Shown here: piece by piece, positions 38,529 through 47,786 of the stretch
Layout of the letters: every line of letters begins with the position of its first letter
How positions within the stretch are numbered: position 1 is the stretch's first letter
Origin: Andalucia godoyi
Taxonomy: Eukaryota; Discoba; Jakobea; Jakobida; Andaluciidae
DNA: 64,000 nucleotides
Reading direction: 5' to 3'
Assembly (NCBI GenBank): GCA_009859145.1
Contig: VRVR01000048.1
Coordinates: 62,001 to 126,000 of the forward strand
Program-made: the position numbers and the translations under genes
The notes under the pieces: generated by a model
What the model was told of the DNA's origin: nothing
Database searches by the model: none
Seen by the model: only the letters and a program-made list of their open reading frames with translations

Positions 38529-39254
38529 ATGTCGTCGTCGCACCCGCCGCCATTGGCTGCTCTTCCTTCTGCCGCAGACCCGTCCTCGTCCTCGTCCTCA
38601 TCCTCGTCGTCGTCGTCGACTGCTGGGAGTCCGGAGAAGCCGTCGACGCATGTGCTGGAACATGAATGGGAACTTTGGTATGAGGCGAGACAGGGTGAGC
38701 CGCTTCCCGGGAAAACGTGGTTTGACAATATTTCGTCGGCCGGGTCATTCAAGACTGTGGAAGGGTTCTGGTCCTATTTCAACAATATGAAGGCGCCGTC
38801 GTCGTATGAGCATGGGATGCAGTACTTTTTGTTCAAGAAGGGGATCAAGCCCGAGTGGGAAGACCCGCAGAACAAACTTGGTGGGAAATGGGTGTGCGCA
38901 TGGGACAGATCCTTGCAGAAACACTCGCATTTGTCACATTCACATTCACAGTCACAATCATCGTCGTCTCACGTGATGGATGCAGACCAGGCGTGGGAAC
39001 AGGTTGTGCTGAATCTTATTGGAGAGAATTTGGATGAAGGAAATGACTGCACGGGTGCCGTTGTCAGCCACCGCAAGAGAACAGACAAGATTCAGGTCTG
39101 GCTCAGAACAAACGACCCCGAAACAGTAAAGCATGTCGGCAAGCAGCTCCGAGAGATTTTGGGTAAGGATGGACCCGTTCTCGAGTATTTCGCACATGCG
39201 ACGGTCATGACTCAGGGTACAGCGTTCCAGTCAACCTCGCTCTTCAAGGCTTGA
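38529..39254 (+). CDS. EIF4E: translation initiation factor eIF4E
   Basis: 241 residues. After a Ser homopolymer (about residues 19-30) the cap-binding fold begins with LEHEWELWYE. Cap-stacking and recognition residues can be placed: Trp in GKTWFDNI (human W56), Trp-Glu in KPEWED (W102/E103), and Trp in KIQVWLRT (W166). The Val-x5-Leu-phi groove Trp for eIF4G is in VEGFWSYF (W73). A His/Ser/Gln-rich insertion (KHSHLSHSHSQSQSSSSH) sits between the GGKWVCAW strand and the AWEQVVLNLIGE helix, where other eIF4Es have a short loop. First ATG in frame used. Convergent with the fucosyltransferase gene. Confidence 0.96.
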   Translation: MSSSHPPPLAALPSAADPSSSSSSSSSSSSTAGSPEKPSTHVLEHEWELWYEARQGEPLPGKTWFDNISSAGSFKTVEGFWSYFNNMKAPSSYEHGMQYFLFKKGIKPEWEDPQNKLGGKWVCAWDRSLQKHSHLSHSHSQSQSSSSHVMDADQAWEQVVLNLIGENLDEGNDCTGAVVSHRKRTDKIQVWLRTNDPETVKHVGKQLREILGKDGPVLEYFAHATVMTQGTAFQSTSLFKA

Positions 39255-39405
39255 TGATTGACGAATGTGCGTGTGTGCATGCGTGCATTCGCTTTAGAAT
39301 TGAAAGAAGAAGAAAATACATTTTTTTAAAAATAATTAACATAAGTAAAAGTGAGAATAAGGGAGGAAATTGTACAGACGAAGAACAGCAAAACCAAAAC
39401 CATGG

Positions 39406-41055
39406 TTACCGACGTTCAGGAGGCGGAGCGCCGTGTTGGAGATCGTGGATCTTGAGGCACATGCGGCACTGGGAGTGGACGTTATTGACAGCAATTGTGT
39501 CAACGAAGGACTGCTGCGGGCCCTCCGTTTTCCACGCCAAGTACTTGTTATACTCCTCTTCGTTCTCGTCCAGAAAATGGAGGTACTCTGCAAGGTCCTT
39601 AGCGGACGGAAAGTCCTTGACACTGATGACACTTGTCGGAGACGGGGAAAAGTCATCAATGTACGGATCTCCCATTACAATTGGCACGGTGCCCGAGTCC
39701 AAAGGCTGATGGAACTTTTCGGTCTGGTACCATTCCGAGTTGGAATTCTCGAATGCCAGGTAAAACTTGTACGTCTTCATGACGTTCCACTTCTGGAACG
39801 GATCACCGTTGCTCTCAGGCGGCCATTCTGCAGAATGCACGCATTTGCCAAACGAATCCACTTTGATGTGCTTCATAAGCTCTGCCACGTAGTCGTCTCT
39901 TCCGTTCCGCGATCCGCAATTCGACGCAACGTACATGATTAGCCGACCAGGAACTTTGGGTTTTGGTTTCGACATGTACAAGTATTCGCCATTGGATCCG
40001 TAGCCAAGAGGCACCTCGGAGGACAACCGGTACGAAGCTTCAAAATCGAATCTGCTGAGAAATTCGGGGTTCTCGAGCTGGCCATAGTACTTGTCGGACT
40101 CCATGGACCCCGCAATCCAGTACTGGTTCGATGGCTTGGACGTCGGGAAAGATCCAAAAGACGGAATGTGGAAAAACACACCGTCGGCCGTGGCAACCTT
40201 GGACTCGTCCGAGCTCCAATAGCAGGGAACTGCACACTTCACAGCCTGCCATTCCGCTGGAAGACTGCCCAAAAACGAGCAGCAGTCCTTGAAGACAATA
40301 TTGATGCGATGTTTTTCCGTATCGGCGTACCGCTTTTCCACGGCTTCGTAGCTTGGATATTCGTTAATCGCAGGAAGGATGCGCTGATTCAGCACCCGAT
40401 ATCCATATTTGTACCCATACCGCTCTTCAACATCATTTTGGACAAGGACTTTGAACCGACTCGCCACTCTCTCGCGGATGCTCGGGTACTTGTAGCGTGG
40501 ATCAGGAAGATAAGATTCTGGGTCTGGCGCATCAGAACTCGAATCGCCCTCAGCTGCATTCTTCTGCATCCTGTGCTTGCTACCACTGTTGTTGCTGTTG
40601 CCTGTTTCTTTTCCGCGGGACATTTCTTTGGAACCATCTCCCTTTTTCTTCCCGGTAGGAGCGTCGGCGTCGTCATGACCATCGTCCCTTCTCCGGGGAA
40701 CTGCTTGCTTCTTGTCTGCCTCTGTATTTTTCGATGTTCGCCCTGCTGATGCTGCTGTTTCATCATCATCCTCAGACTCCTGCATCAGCACCGATTCACG
40801 AGCCTTCCTTGCCTCTTCAACAGCATTCATGTCGCCAGAAACTGCAGGATGGTGGATTGCAAGGCCGCGAGCTTTCACAACCGCCGGGCCCGAAGAAGCG
40901 GTCCGTGTGAAGGATCCTCGCGATCCACTTAAAGACAGGAAAACCACGAAAACAACCAGACATGCTGGAATCTGCACAAACCACCGATTCGAAAACAGGA
41001 ATCTCAGCAATGGGTTTCGCGCCCGATCGGAAACTCGGAAATACCCGGAAACCAT
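39406..41055 (-). CDS. GT10 family (alpha-1,3/1,4) fucosyltransferase
   Basis: 549 residues, type II membrane topology: short basic cytoplasmic tail, membrane helix (PACLVVFVVFLSLSG), a 150-residue low-complexity charged stem (Lys/Asp/Ser), then the catalytic domain. The GT10 donor motif is clear: FYLAFENSNSEWYQTEKF, then GTVPIVMGDPYIDDFSP and VISVKDFPSAKDLAEYL. An upstream region (WPPESNGDPFQKWNVMKTYKF) includes the conserved segment before the motif. The enzyme transfers fucose from GDP-fucose to GlcNAc of N-glycans or related acceptors in the Golgi; acceptor specificity cannot be read from the sequence. Confidence 0.93.
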   Translation of the reverse strand: MVSGYFRVSDRARNPLLRFLFSNRWFVQIPACLVVFVVFLSLSGSRGSFTRTASSGPAVVKARGLAIHHPAVSGDMNAVEEARKARESVLMQESEDDDETAASAGRTSKNTEADKKQAVPRRRDDGHDDADAPTGKKKGDGSKEMSRGKETGNSNNSGSKHRMQKNAAEGDSSSDAPDPESYLPDPRYKYPSIRERVASRFKVLVQNDVEERYGYKYGYRVLNQRILPAINEYPSYEAVEKRYADTEKHRINIVFKDCCSFLGSLPAEWQAVKCAVPCYWSSDESKVATADGVFFHIPSFGSFPTSKPSNQYWIAGSMESDKYYGQLENPEFLSRFDFEASYRLSSEVPLGYGSNGEYLYMSKPKPKVPGRLIMYVASNCGSRNGRDDYVAELMKHIKVDSFGKCVHSAEWPPESNGDPFQKWNVMKTYKFYLAFENSNSEWYQTEKFHQPLDSGTVPIVMGDPYIDDFSPSPTSVISVKDFPSAKDLAEYLHFLDENEEEYNKYLAWKTEGPQQSFVDTIAVNNVHSQCRMCLKIHDLQHGAPPPERR

Positions 41056-41327
41056 ATCGCTGCCTGCAAAGCCAAAACAGTTGTTACAATGACAATTATT
41101 AATTATTATTACTACTATTTTTAAAAAAGGATAAATAACTCAAACCAACTGTTACCAGTAATACTACTCTGTCTGTCTGTCTGTCTGTCAGTGGGGGCGT
41201 TGTGCGGGTTTGCAATTAAGGAAACGCGGGATGGGGGGAGGCACTGACCATTTGGGCAACTCGGGAAATGTCGGGAGGTCGTTTCTGCCATCTGCGGAAG
41301 AAAAAGAAAAAAGAACCGCTGAATTAT

Positions 41328-41762
41328 NNNNNNNNNNNNNNNNNNNNNNNNNNNNNNNNNNNNNNNNNNNNNNNNNNNNNNNNNNNNNNNNNNNNNNNNN
41401 NNNNNNNNNNNNNNNNNNNNNNNNNNNNNNNNNNNNNNNNNNNNNNNNNNNNNNNNNNNNNNNNNNNNNNNNNNNNNNNNNNNNNNNNNNNNNNNNNNNN
41501 NNNNNNNNNNNNNNNNNNNNNNNNNNNNNNNNNNNNNNNNNNNNNNNNNNNNNNNNNNNNNNNNNNNNNNNNNNNNNNNNNNNNNNNNNNNNNNNNNNNN
41601 NNNNNNNNNNNNNNNNNNNNNNNNNNNNNNNNNNNNNNNNNNNNNNNNNNNNNNNNNNNNNNNNNNNNNNNNNNNNNNNNNNNNNNNNNNNNNNNNNNNN
41701 NNNNNNNNNNNNNNNNNNNNNNNNNNNNNNNNNNNNNNNNNNNNNNNNNNNNNNNNNNNNNN
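41328..41762. other. assembly gap (435 N)
   Basis: Undetermined bases. The sequence directly after the gap (41763-41813) matches the bases that follow the Fanzor relic at about 60177-60221, which suggests that a repeated mobile element lies within the gap. Confidence 0.99.
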
Positions 41763-41813
41763 CATGTCTATTCGTAGGTATGCAGCATATTCAGTGTGTA
41801 TCTAATGTAGGCG
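41763..41813 (+). repeat. Fanzor-element 3' terminal motif at gap edge
   Basis: CATGTCTATTCGTAGGTATGCA followed, after small differences, by TTCAGTG and AATGTAGGCG matches 60177-60221 (plus strand), which lies just past the C-terminal codons of relic C. The AATGTAGGCG end is also present reverse-complemented at 43820-43829, past relic A. The three together define a likely element terminus. Confidence 0.7.
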
Positions 41814-42067
41814 AGAGCCGGAGCTGTCGGTCGTACGCATGATTGGTGGTCCAATGATCTCGTGAGACTTGAACCAAGGTGTTCTTTCTGTTCAAGTGTT
41901 GGGTTTCTCCGTATTTCATCCTCTGTCTCTTTGTTTCCCTGTTTGGACTTTTGTTATCTGTTTGTTTGTTTTAATTAAAAATCCTCTTTGATTTTATCCA
42001 TTCTCTCTCTGAGTCTTCGTTTCATCTTCCCCGTTTTGAGATTCGGAATCACATCCACACATCCGAA

Positions 42068-43172
42068 ATGAAGTGTTTGCTTCCCCCGACCCTCAGCCCC
42101 GGTTTCTACACCTTTCCAAACGCTGAACAAACCACCCCGGATGTGTCGATTCTCGCAGAAAGTCAGTATTTTGCAATTGCTCCCGAATGCGATGTATGTA
42201 TTTTGTCTTTCTTTTTCCTTCTGTTGATATTTCTGTTGTTGTTGTTTTTTTCTGCGTTGTTTTTGTGACGGCGGCGGCTGGTGTATTTCCAAGTCGAGTT
42301 ACTTACATTGGTCGCATTTCGTGTGTGCATTTAGCCTGGGAAATTTGTGGATCGGTACATGACGGAAGTCAAGCCTGAGCATGGAACGACGACACTTGGA
42401 TTCAAATTCCAAGGAGGAATTCTCATTGCTGTTGATTCAAGAGCGTCGTCTGGCCAGTACATTGCGTCTGCTACCGTGAAGAAGGTCATTGAAATCAATC
42501 CGTTTCTTCTTGGAACCATGGCGGGTGGCGCTGCAGATTGCTCGTTTTGGGAGCGAAATCTCGGAAAAGAATGCAGATTGTATGTTTATATCGCTCTTGC
42601 TGCTGTTCTTGCTGGTGCTCTCGTATTGGCTTCTCTTGGGTTGCGAATGCATCACGCCTTTTTTTCCCCCTCGTTTTTGTTTTTATTTTTACTGTTTGCT
42701 TTCTAACCGTATTTTCTTGGCTTTGATGATGGACAGGTACGAATTGCGAAACAAGGAGAGGATTTCGGTGGCCGCTGCGTCGAAGCTATTGCAGAACATG
42801 GTTTACCAGTACCGAGGATATGGTCTGTCGATGGGAACGATGATTGCAGGATGGGACAAGACGGGTCCTCAGCTGTTCTATGTCGATAACGACGGAATGA
42901 GACTGCACGGCAACATGTTTTCTGTCGGATCTGGGTCGACATATGCATACGGTGTCTTGGACGCAGAATACCGATTTGACCTGACCGAGGCACAGGCAAT
43001 TGATCTTGGCAGACGCGCCATCTTCCATGCAACGCATAGAGACGCATACTCTGGCGGAAAGGCAATGGTCTATGTGATTCGCGAGAATGGATGGGAGAAG
43101 ATTAGTCGCACAGACGTTGCAGATCTTGTGTGGAAGTACCTTGAGGACGGGAAGATCCATCTGGAGATGTGA
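42068..43172 (+). CDS. PSMB5: 20S proteasome subunit beta5 (PSMB5), three exons
   Basis: Exons 42068-42193, 42335-42579 and 42737-43172; both introns start GTATGT and end TTTAG and ACAG; 268 residues. The propeptide is 59 residues, cleaved at Gly59/Thr60. The catalytic triad of chymotrypsin-like activity is in place relative to Thr60 as T1: D17 is Asp76 (AVDSRAS) and K33 is Lys92 (SATVKK). [36 protein letters not shown] and [15 protein letters not shown] are diagnostic of beta5. The 3' part [16 protein letters not shown] matches the family. It is divergent from the gap-containing region and followed by the repeat zone. Confidence 0.98.
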
Positions 43173-43406
43173 TCGCCCCTGGTCTGGCGCCTGCTATTTC
43201 GTATTCTTCGTCGTCGTTTGAGTTGTGTCATAAAAGGGAAAATATCATTTCTGTGTTTTTCTATTCTTCTTTCTTTCTTTTAAGAAGAATGAGTGACGAC
43301 GACGACAGCAATCCGAAAAATGGCTAGTCCACACACGCACATGCACATGCACATGCACATGCGTAGACGCTTCCTGAACCATGAACGCCATTATTGTTGG
43401 CCTCCG

Positions 43407-43757
43407 CTCGCCAAGGCATGAATCACTATTGATCATCGGCTAAGCTGTCACCAAAGACAGACCCAATTTGGGTCGAACACCGACTTTTTCAATGTAGATT
43501 GCTCTGCATCAAAGGGCCATCGCTTCTTCTTGCTCTCCGCCTCCGATGACAGGGAATCAACGGGTTTCTTGGTTCTCGGTACCTTGGGGCACGGCCGGTT
43601 TGAGTTTGTCGGGAAGATCCCTCTTTGGAGCCATGAGATGTTTTGTCTCTGACGAGGAGGTGCTTGAGGGTTGGATTATTTAATTTAAAAAAACAGAAAA
43701 TGATAAAGACAAAGAAAAGAAGTGATGAATGAAAGACATTCTGGACTTGACTACGGT
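43407..43757. repeat. dispersed repeat copy 3 (diverged)
   Basis: Same orientation as copy 1. It runs from CTCGCCAAGGCATGAATCA to CTGGACTTGACTACGGTA and then diverges exactly inside the donor-like GGTA. The MAPKRG ORF (minus strand, ATG at about 43634) is frameshifted by loss of two bases after MAPKR, although the downstream frame still encodes PTNSNRPCP and PRTKKP. Confidence 0.8.
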
Positions 43758-43819
43758 AGGGGAATATCAAGTCCCCCATGAATCAAGTGGATATTGTTTG
43801 TTCGATGATGTTCCCAATA

Positions 43820-44591
43820 CGCCTACATTGTACACTAGCCACGGATAATCATCGCTGATCACCCATAATCAATGCTGCAACCCAACAACATGCATAGCAT
43901 GATTGGGAAGGAGGTGGGCCCCAACACGCCCCTCGGCATGAGAGACGTTCCTAAGACAGATTTTTGGACGTTGCGCGCGCCGTTCCAATCGCGGTCGACC
44001 GTGCATTTGCATGATGGGCAACAAAGCATACCTTATTTCCGTACAACTGTCGATGCATTTCCCCGCAGCGGCCGCACGTTTTAGACGTGTACTCCTCCGT
44101 CACAAGTCACAATCGACATCTGCCGCCCCGCGAATTCGCACAGTTTTTGCAGAGCAGCCGCTGTTGGAATTGACAATGGCCCCATGTCAACATGTGCCGC
44201 GCAGTTGTCGCCTTGGCGATCTTCAAAGTCAGGGATCCAGCGCAATCACGCGCTTGACAAGCGGCTGTGGATGCAGAGGAAATGCGCGCAGAGCCGCGTG
44301 CGCTGGATGCGCATGGCGTACTGCATGTTTGCCGGAGGCGGCTGCTGCTCTGCGGAGCGCATCGTTACGCACGTCTCATGGCACCTCTGCTAGCCACGGA
44401 TGTTGCTGCACAGTCTCAGAAGCACTGTTGAGAAGCAGTGCGCGTTCGACGTCTGCGAGGCAGTGCATGCGATGGGAGCCGGCGTGGATGCTGCGGATCG
44501 TTCCGGCGGCGGCCCAGCGCCGGAGGGTGGCGGTGGAGATGCCACGACTCTTGCGCAGCGTTGCGGGCGTGACGTACATGGTGCGTTGCAT
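43820..44591 (-). mobile_element. relic A of an IS607-type element: TnpA HTH plus decayed TnpB/Fanzor
   Basis: Read on the minus strand. From 44591 an ORF encodes a MerR-like helix-turn-helix of the type at the N-terminus of IS607 serine recombinases: MYVTPATLRKSRGISTATLR, then RWAAAGTIRSI and LADVERALL; the catalytic domain is missing. Downstream, in shifting frames, come TnpB/Fanzor hallmarks: RVIALDP (RuvC-I-like) at about 44235-44258, MLTWGHCQFQQRLL at about 44150-44195, YTSKTCGRCG (first zinc-ribbon Cys pair) near 44070-44095, and CCPSCKCTVDRDWNGARN (second pair and RuvC-III Asp) near 43970-44025. Stops, frameshifts and a large internal deletion show it is dead. The AATGTAGGCG end lies at 43829-43820. 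Confidence 0.85.
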
Positions 44592-44904
44592 GGACAGTAA
44601 AAATAAAAATAAGTAATGAGCGTCGCTGTGCGAGAATGCAACGCCGCGGCGTATGTATATGGATTTCATGATCAAAATGGGGCGAAACGAATCGGGCATC
44701 GTGTGACGGAGTTGCTTAAGGCAGCAAACGCATGTGCATGGCGCGTAGCAGTGTTTTTATGTTTTACATGCGCTCTAGATTGCTTCAACATATCGCAATA
44801 AGTGGCAGCGGTCCTCCGTTGATTGGCACTTTGGAAGTTCCGTATCATTTTTTTCGTTTCCCTTTCCATTTCATTTTATTTTCTTCTTCTTTTCTTCTGG
44901 GCGT

Positions 44905-44944
44905 TTGTGTGTGTGTGTGTCTTTGCCTGTGAGTGAGTGAGTGA

Positions 44945-45005
<61 letters not shown>
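44905..45005. repeat. compound microsatellite (GT/GAGT/GT/GA)n abutting a start codon
   Basis: (GT)n, then (GAGT)n, (GT)n and (GA)n fill about 100 bp and stop one or two bases before the ATG at 45007. Length variation here would alter only the 5' leader of the next gene, unless translation starts upstream. Confidence 0.85.
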
Positions 45006-45006
<1 letters not shown>

Positions 45007-47631
45007 ATGGATTCTCCAAACGTTGAAAACGCGAACTCTCCAAGGAAATCGAATCGCACTGCACAGCGAATATCGTTTATGCCAGGAGATGTGGCTTCGC
45101 AGCTGCGAATCCGGAGTGATTCCACGGAAAATGACATTTCAGAGACGGACTCTGTCGATTGGTCCGAGGAAGAAGAGGCAGAGGCAGAGGCAGAGGCAGA
45201 GGCAGCATCCCAGCCTTCTGTGGAGAGTTCTCAGGAGTTTCGTATGCCAAGTGACGACTCTGGCGAAGTCGGTGAATCTCTCGCAGGTGAGAGCGAATTT
45301 GAGAGAGATCCAAGCGAAGTAGACCCAAATCCAATTTTGGTTGGGGGTGTGGAGGCGGATCGTGACGACGCAGAAGAAGTGGCTGCGAGGCTCCGCTTTG
45401 CCCTCCGCACGCTGTCCTTGCCGCTTGCACAGGATGCATCGCATGCAGTGACGGGCTCTGAGACCAGCTTTCTTAAGATCGGATCTCGGTCACACTCGCT
45501 CACCGGAGCAGAAATGCGGCGAAGTCGTTATCCGGACGAAGAGGACTCTCTCCGTATGCAAGTCCCAAAAGATGCGGTTGCTCCTTCGTCCCATAGCCTT
45601 GGAATCTGCAGCAGTAATGGTAGCAGTAGCAGTAGTAGCAGTAGCAGTAGTGGTGAGGGTAGTGACAGCAGTACTACCCCCAGTAATCGCAACAGCAGCG
45701 GTAATGGCGTAGGTGATGGTGTGGGTGGTGATTGTGAAGGTTGCAGTAGTTGTCCACAGCACTCGGCAGATGAACAATCTCATCCATCGTCGGCGGGATC
45801 AATGTTTGAGGATGCTCAGGACGTAGATGTTTCGGGCGTTACTGTGGACATTGCAGCGTTCACGCAAACATTGGAACAGTCCATTCGAAAGGCGAAGCGA
45901 CGAGATTCGGTAGGCTCTGTAGGAACAGCTACTGGTGATGAATTCGTCGAGTGTGTGCTGGACTTTGACGAGGTTGAAAGATCTCGGATCCAGGCGTTGA
46001 CATCCCCGTTGCCGTCCAGCGACGGTCGAAAGCGAATGTCGGCCTCCGAAGGCTCCGACAGTCGGCAGAATCCTGTGTCAGCTCTGCCCAGACCGGCGTT
46101 TGCGCATGCAGTCTCCCCAAGAGAAGCAACATTCGGTGATTTAGGCATTGAAGAATACGTCGTCGCTCAACAAGTGGATGCTCAGCCCGTTCGACGGCTC
46201 ACAATGGGGCAGATTCCTGATTCCATCTTTGAACTGGCAGAGCACTCGGAAGAAGAATCGGATGTTGTACGCCAAAAGAAGAAGAAGCGTTTCCGAGACG
46301 ACTGGGCACTGGTATTGGGCACAAACACTCGTGTTATATATTTCGTTGACGGAAACGGCGACTCGGTTCCTATTCATGTTGTGGAAGACGATGAAAATGC
46401 CAACCCCGTTTGTCCTAATCCCGTCGCACTGGCCTTTTCTTGTGTTGCGGGCTCCTTTTTTGGTCTTATGGGCATGCTTTGTTTCTTGGGTGTTTCCGTT
46501 GCTCAGCTGCCGGAATATTGGTCGTCCTTTGCAATCATACCCAAACCGGCCACGTTTTCCATCAAATATGAAGCCCTGATCCGCGTCCTTTTGTTGTTTC
46601 CGGTGTACTTTCTGCTGTGTCACGTGCCTGGGTGCGCTCTTTATGGCCTGCTGCATGGATTTTACATTGGCTCTGTGGTTTGCTATGATCGTCGAACAAA
46701 ATTGGATTTTCTGGGGGTATCCTCTCTCCCTGAGACCTACCGCGTGTTTTCTGCAATGCTCTCGCAGAGATGGGAGTTGAAGGAAGACATTCTTGTGTTT
46801 TTCAAAAAGCATGCATTTTTCCCTTTTAAGAAGGATGCCTTCTGCATGTGGATGTTCCCATGCTATCCCCGGGAAACAACATCCACAGAGATGGCTCTGT
46901 GGTGGGCTGCCCGGACGCATCTACTGGATGATGGTGCCGATCCGGCGACGCTGCTGTGTTGCGGTCACTCCTACTGTGGTAATATTCGTGCTGTCGACGC
47001 GTACGGACTCGAGCTTACGCAGCACGGCTCTGTTGTTGTCCAATCGCCATCCCTTATGAGCGTGTCCGGTGACGCTTCCGCGTTGACGATGGGGCCTGCT
47101 GCAATTCCTCGCTCGGCATTCCATAGAAATAGCGTGCTAGAACACCAGCCACCCTCTGTTTCAGGTATGTCTGCGAACGAGCTTCCTCCGCAACGTGAGC
47201 CTACCATGCATCATACAGAGAGCCAGAGCACGATTGATGGGCCCCGTGGCGATTCTGCATCTCCTTCCATGCTTGATCTGCGGCCATCTGCAATGACGCA
47301 GCCTCTGGATAACGTGATTCCTTGTTGGTGTTGTATGTTTGCTGTCGCCGAGGATGAGATGGGCGAAGATGATTTTGATCGGTATTCCGGGGGCAGTGTG
47401 ACATCTGATATCTTGGACCATCCTGAACTGCATCATCATGACGAGTCCATCGCCCAAGTGGTAGTCACGAATGAGGACGGTATCTCGCCTCCGGTTACTC
47501 CCCGGAACCACTCTACTGCACCGACAGACTCAGCGTCCGTGGTTGTTCCCATTCCGACGATTGTCCTCACTGAAGCTTCTCCTGAAGTACCCAGGGCTTC
47601 TGTTGATGCTGCTGCCGCGAACAATGTATAG
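45007..47631 (+). CDS. large predicted membrane protein, family not recognised
   Basis: 874 residues from MDSPNVENANSPRKSN; 22 upstream codons are microsatellite-encoded repeats without an ATG before the first codon. The N-terminal 430 residues are acidic and Ser-rich, with a poly-Ser run from AGTAGC repeats. After a basic KKKKRFRDDW comes a conserved-looking block: VLGTNTRVIYFVDGNGDSVP, then two or three hydrophobic helices (VALAFSCVAGSFFGLMGMLC; ALIRVLLLFPVYFLLCHV; ALYGLLHGFYIGSVV) and Cys-rich loops (FCMWMFPCYPRE, LLCCGHSYCGN). The C-terminal 200 residues are Ser/Pro/His-rich. I cannot assign a function; probable multi-pass protein of an internal or plasma membrane. Confidence 0.7.
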   Translation: MDSPNVENANSPRKSNRTAQRISFMPGDVASQLRIRSDSTENDISETDSVDWSEEEEAEAEAEAEAASQPSVESSQEFRMPSDDSGEVGESLAGESEFERDPSEVDPNPILVGGVEADRDDAEEVAARLRFALRTLSLPLAQDASHAVTGSETSFLKIGSRSHSLTGAEMRRSRYPDEEDSLRMQVPKDAVAPSSHSLGICSSNGSSSSSSSSSSGEGSDSSTTPSNRNSSGNGVGDGVGGDCEGCSSCPQHSADEQSHPSSAGSMFEDAQDVDVSGVTVDIAAFTQTLEQSIRKAKRRDSVGSVGTATGDEFVECVLDFDEVERSRIQALTSPLPSSDGRKRMSASEGSDSRQNPVSALPRPAFAHAVSPREATFGDLGIEEYVVAQQVDAQPVRRLTMGQIPDSIFELAEHSEEESDVVRQKKKKRFRDDWALVLGTNTRVIYFVDGNGDSVPIHVVEDDENANPVCPNPVALAFSCVAGSFFGLMGMLCFLGVSVAQLPEYWSSFAIIPKPATFSIKYEALIRVLLLFPVYFLLCHVPGCALYGLLHGFYIGSVVCYDRRTKLDFLGVSSLPETYRVFSAMLSQRWELKEDILVFFKKHAFFPFKKDAFCMWMFPCYPRETTSTEMALWWAARTHLLDDGADPATLLCCGHSYCGNIRAVDAYGLELTQHGSVVVQSPSLMSVSGDASALTMGPAAIPRSAFHRNSVLEHQPPSVSGMSANELPPQREPTMHHTESQSTIDGPRGDSASPSMLDLRPSAMTQPLDNVIPCWCCMFAVAEDEMGEDDFDRYSGGSVTSDILDHPELHHHDESIAQVVVTNEDGISPPVTPRNHSTAPTDSASVVVPIPTIVLTEASPEVPRASVDAAAANNV

Positions 47632-47786
47632 TTTGAATTTTATGGTTATATGCTTTCCCTTCTCCGCAATTCGTAATCGTATTTTATTTTCTTGTTCATC
47701 TTGTTTGCTTTTGGTTTGTTTGTTGTTGTTGCTTTTGTTTTTTTTAATGTAAATGCTATTGTTTGGAATTTGCTTGTACAGTGTTT

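Larger units (their letters stand above)
41056..42067. other. intergenic region interrupted by assembly gap
   Basis: About 1 kb between the divergent fucosyltransferase and proteasome genes. It includes (GTCT)n at 41170-41188, the N run and, right of it, a 50-bp motif shared with a Fanzor relic. No coding gene is readable. Confidence 0.6.
43173..45006. other. repeat and mobile-element zone downstream of PSMB5
   Basis: 1.8 kb holding (CACATG)n at about 43336-43362, dispersed repeat copy 3 (43407-43757), an IS607/Fanzor relic (43820-44591), and a compound microsatellite (44905-45005) that ends against the next start codon. No intact gene. Confidence 0.75.
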
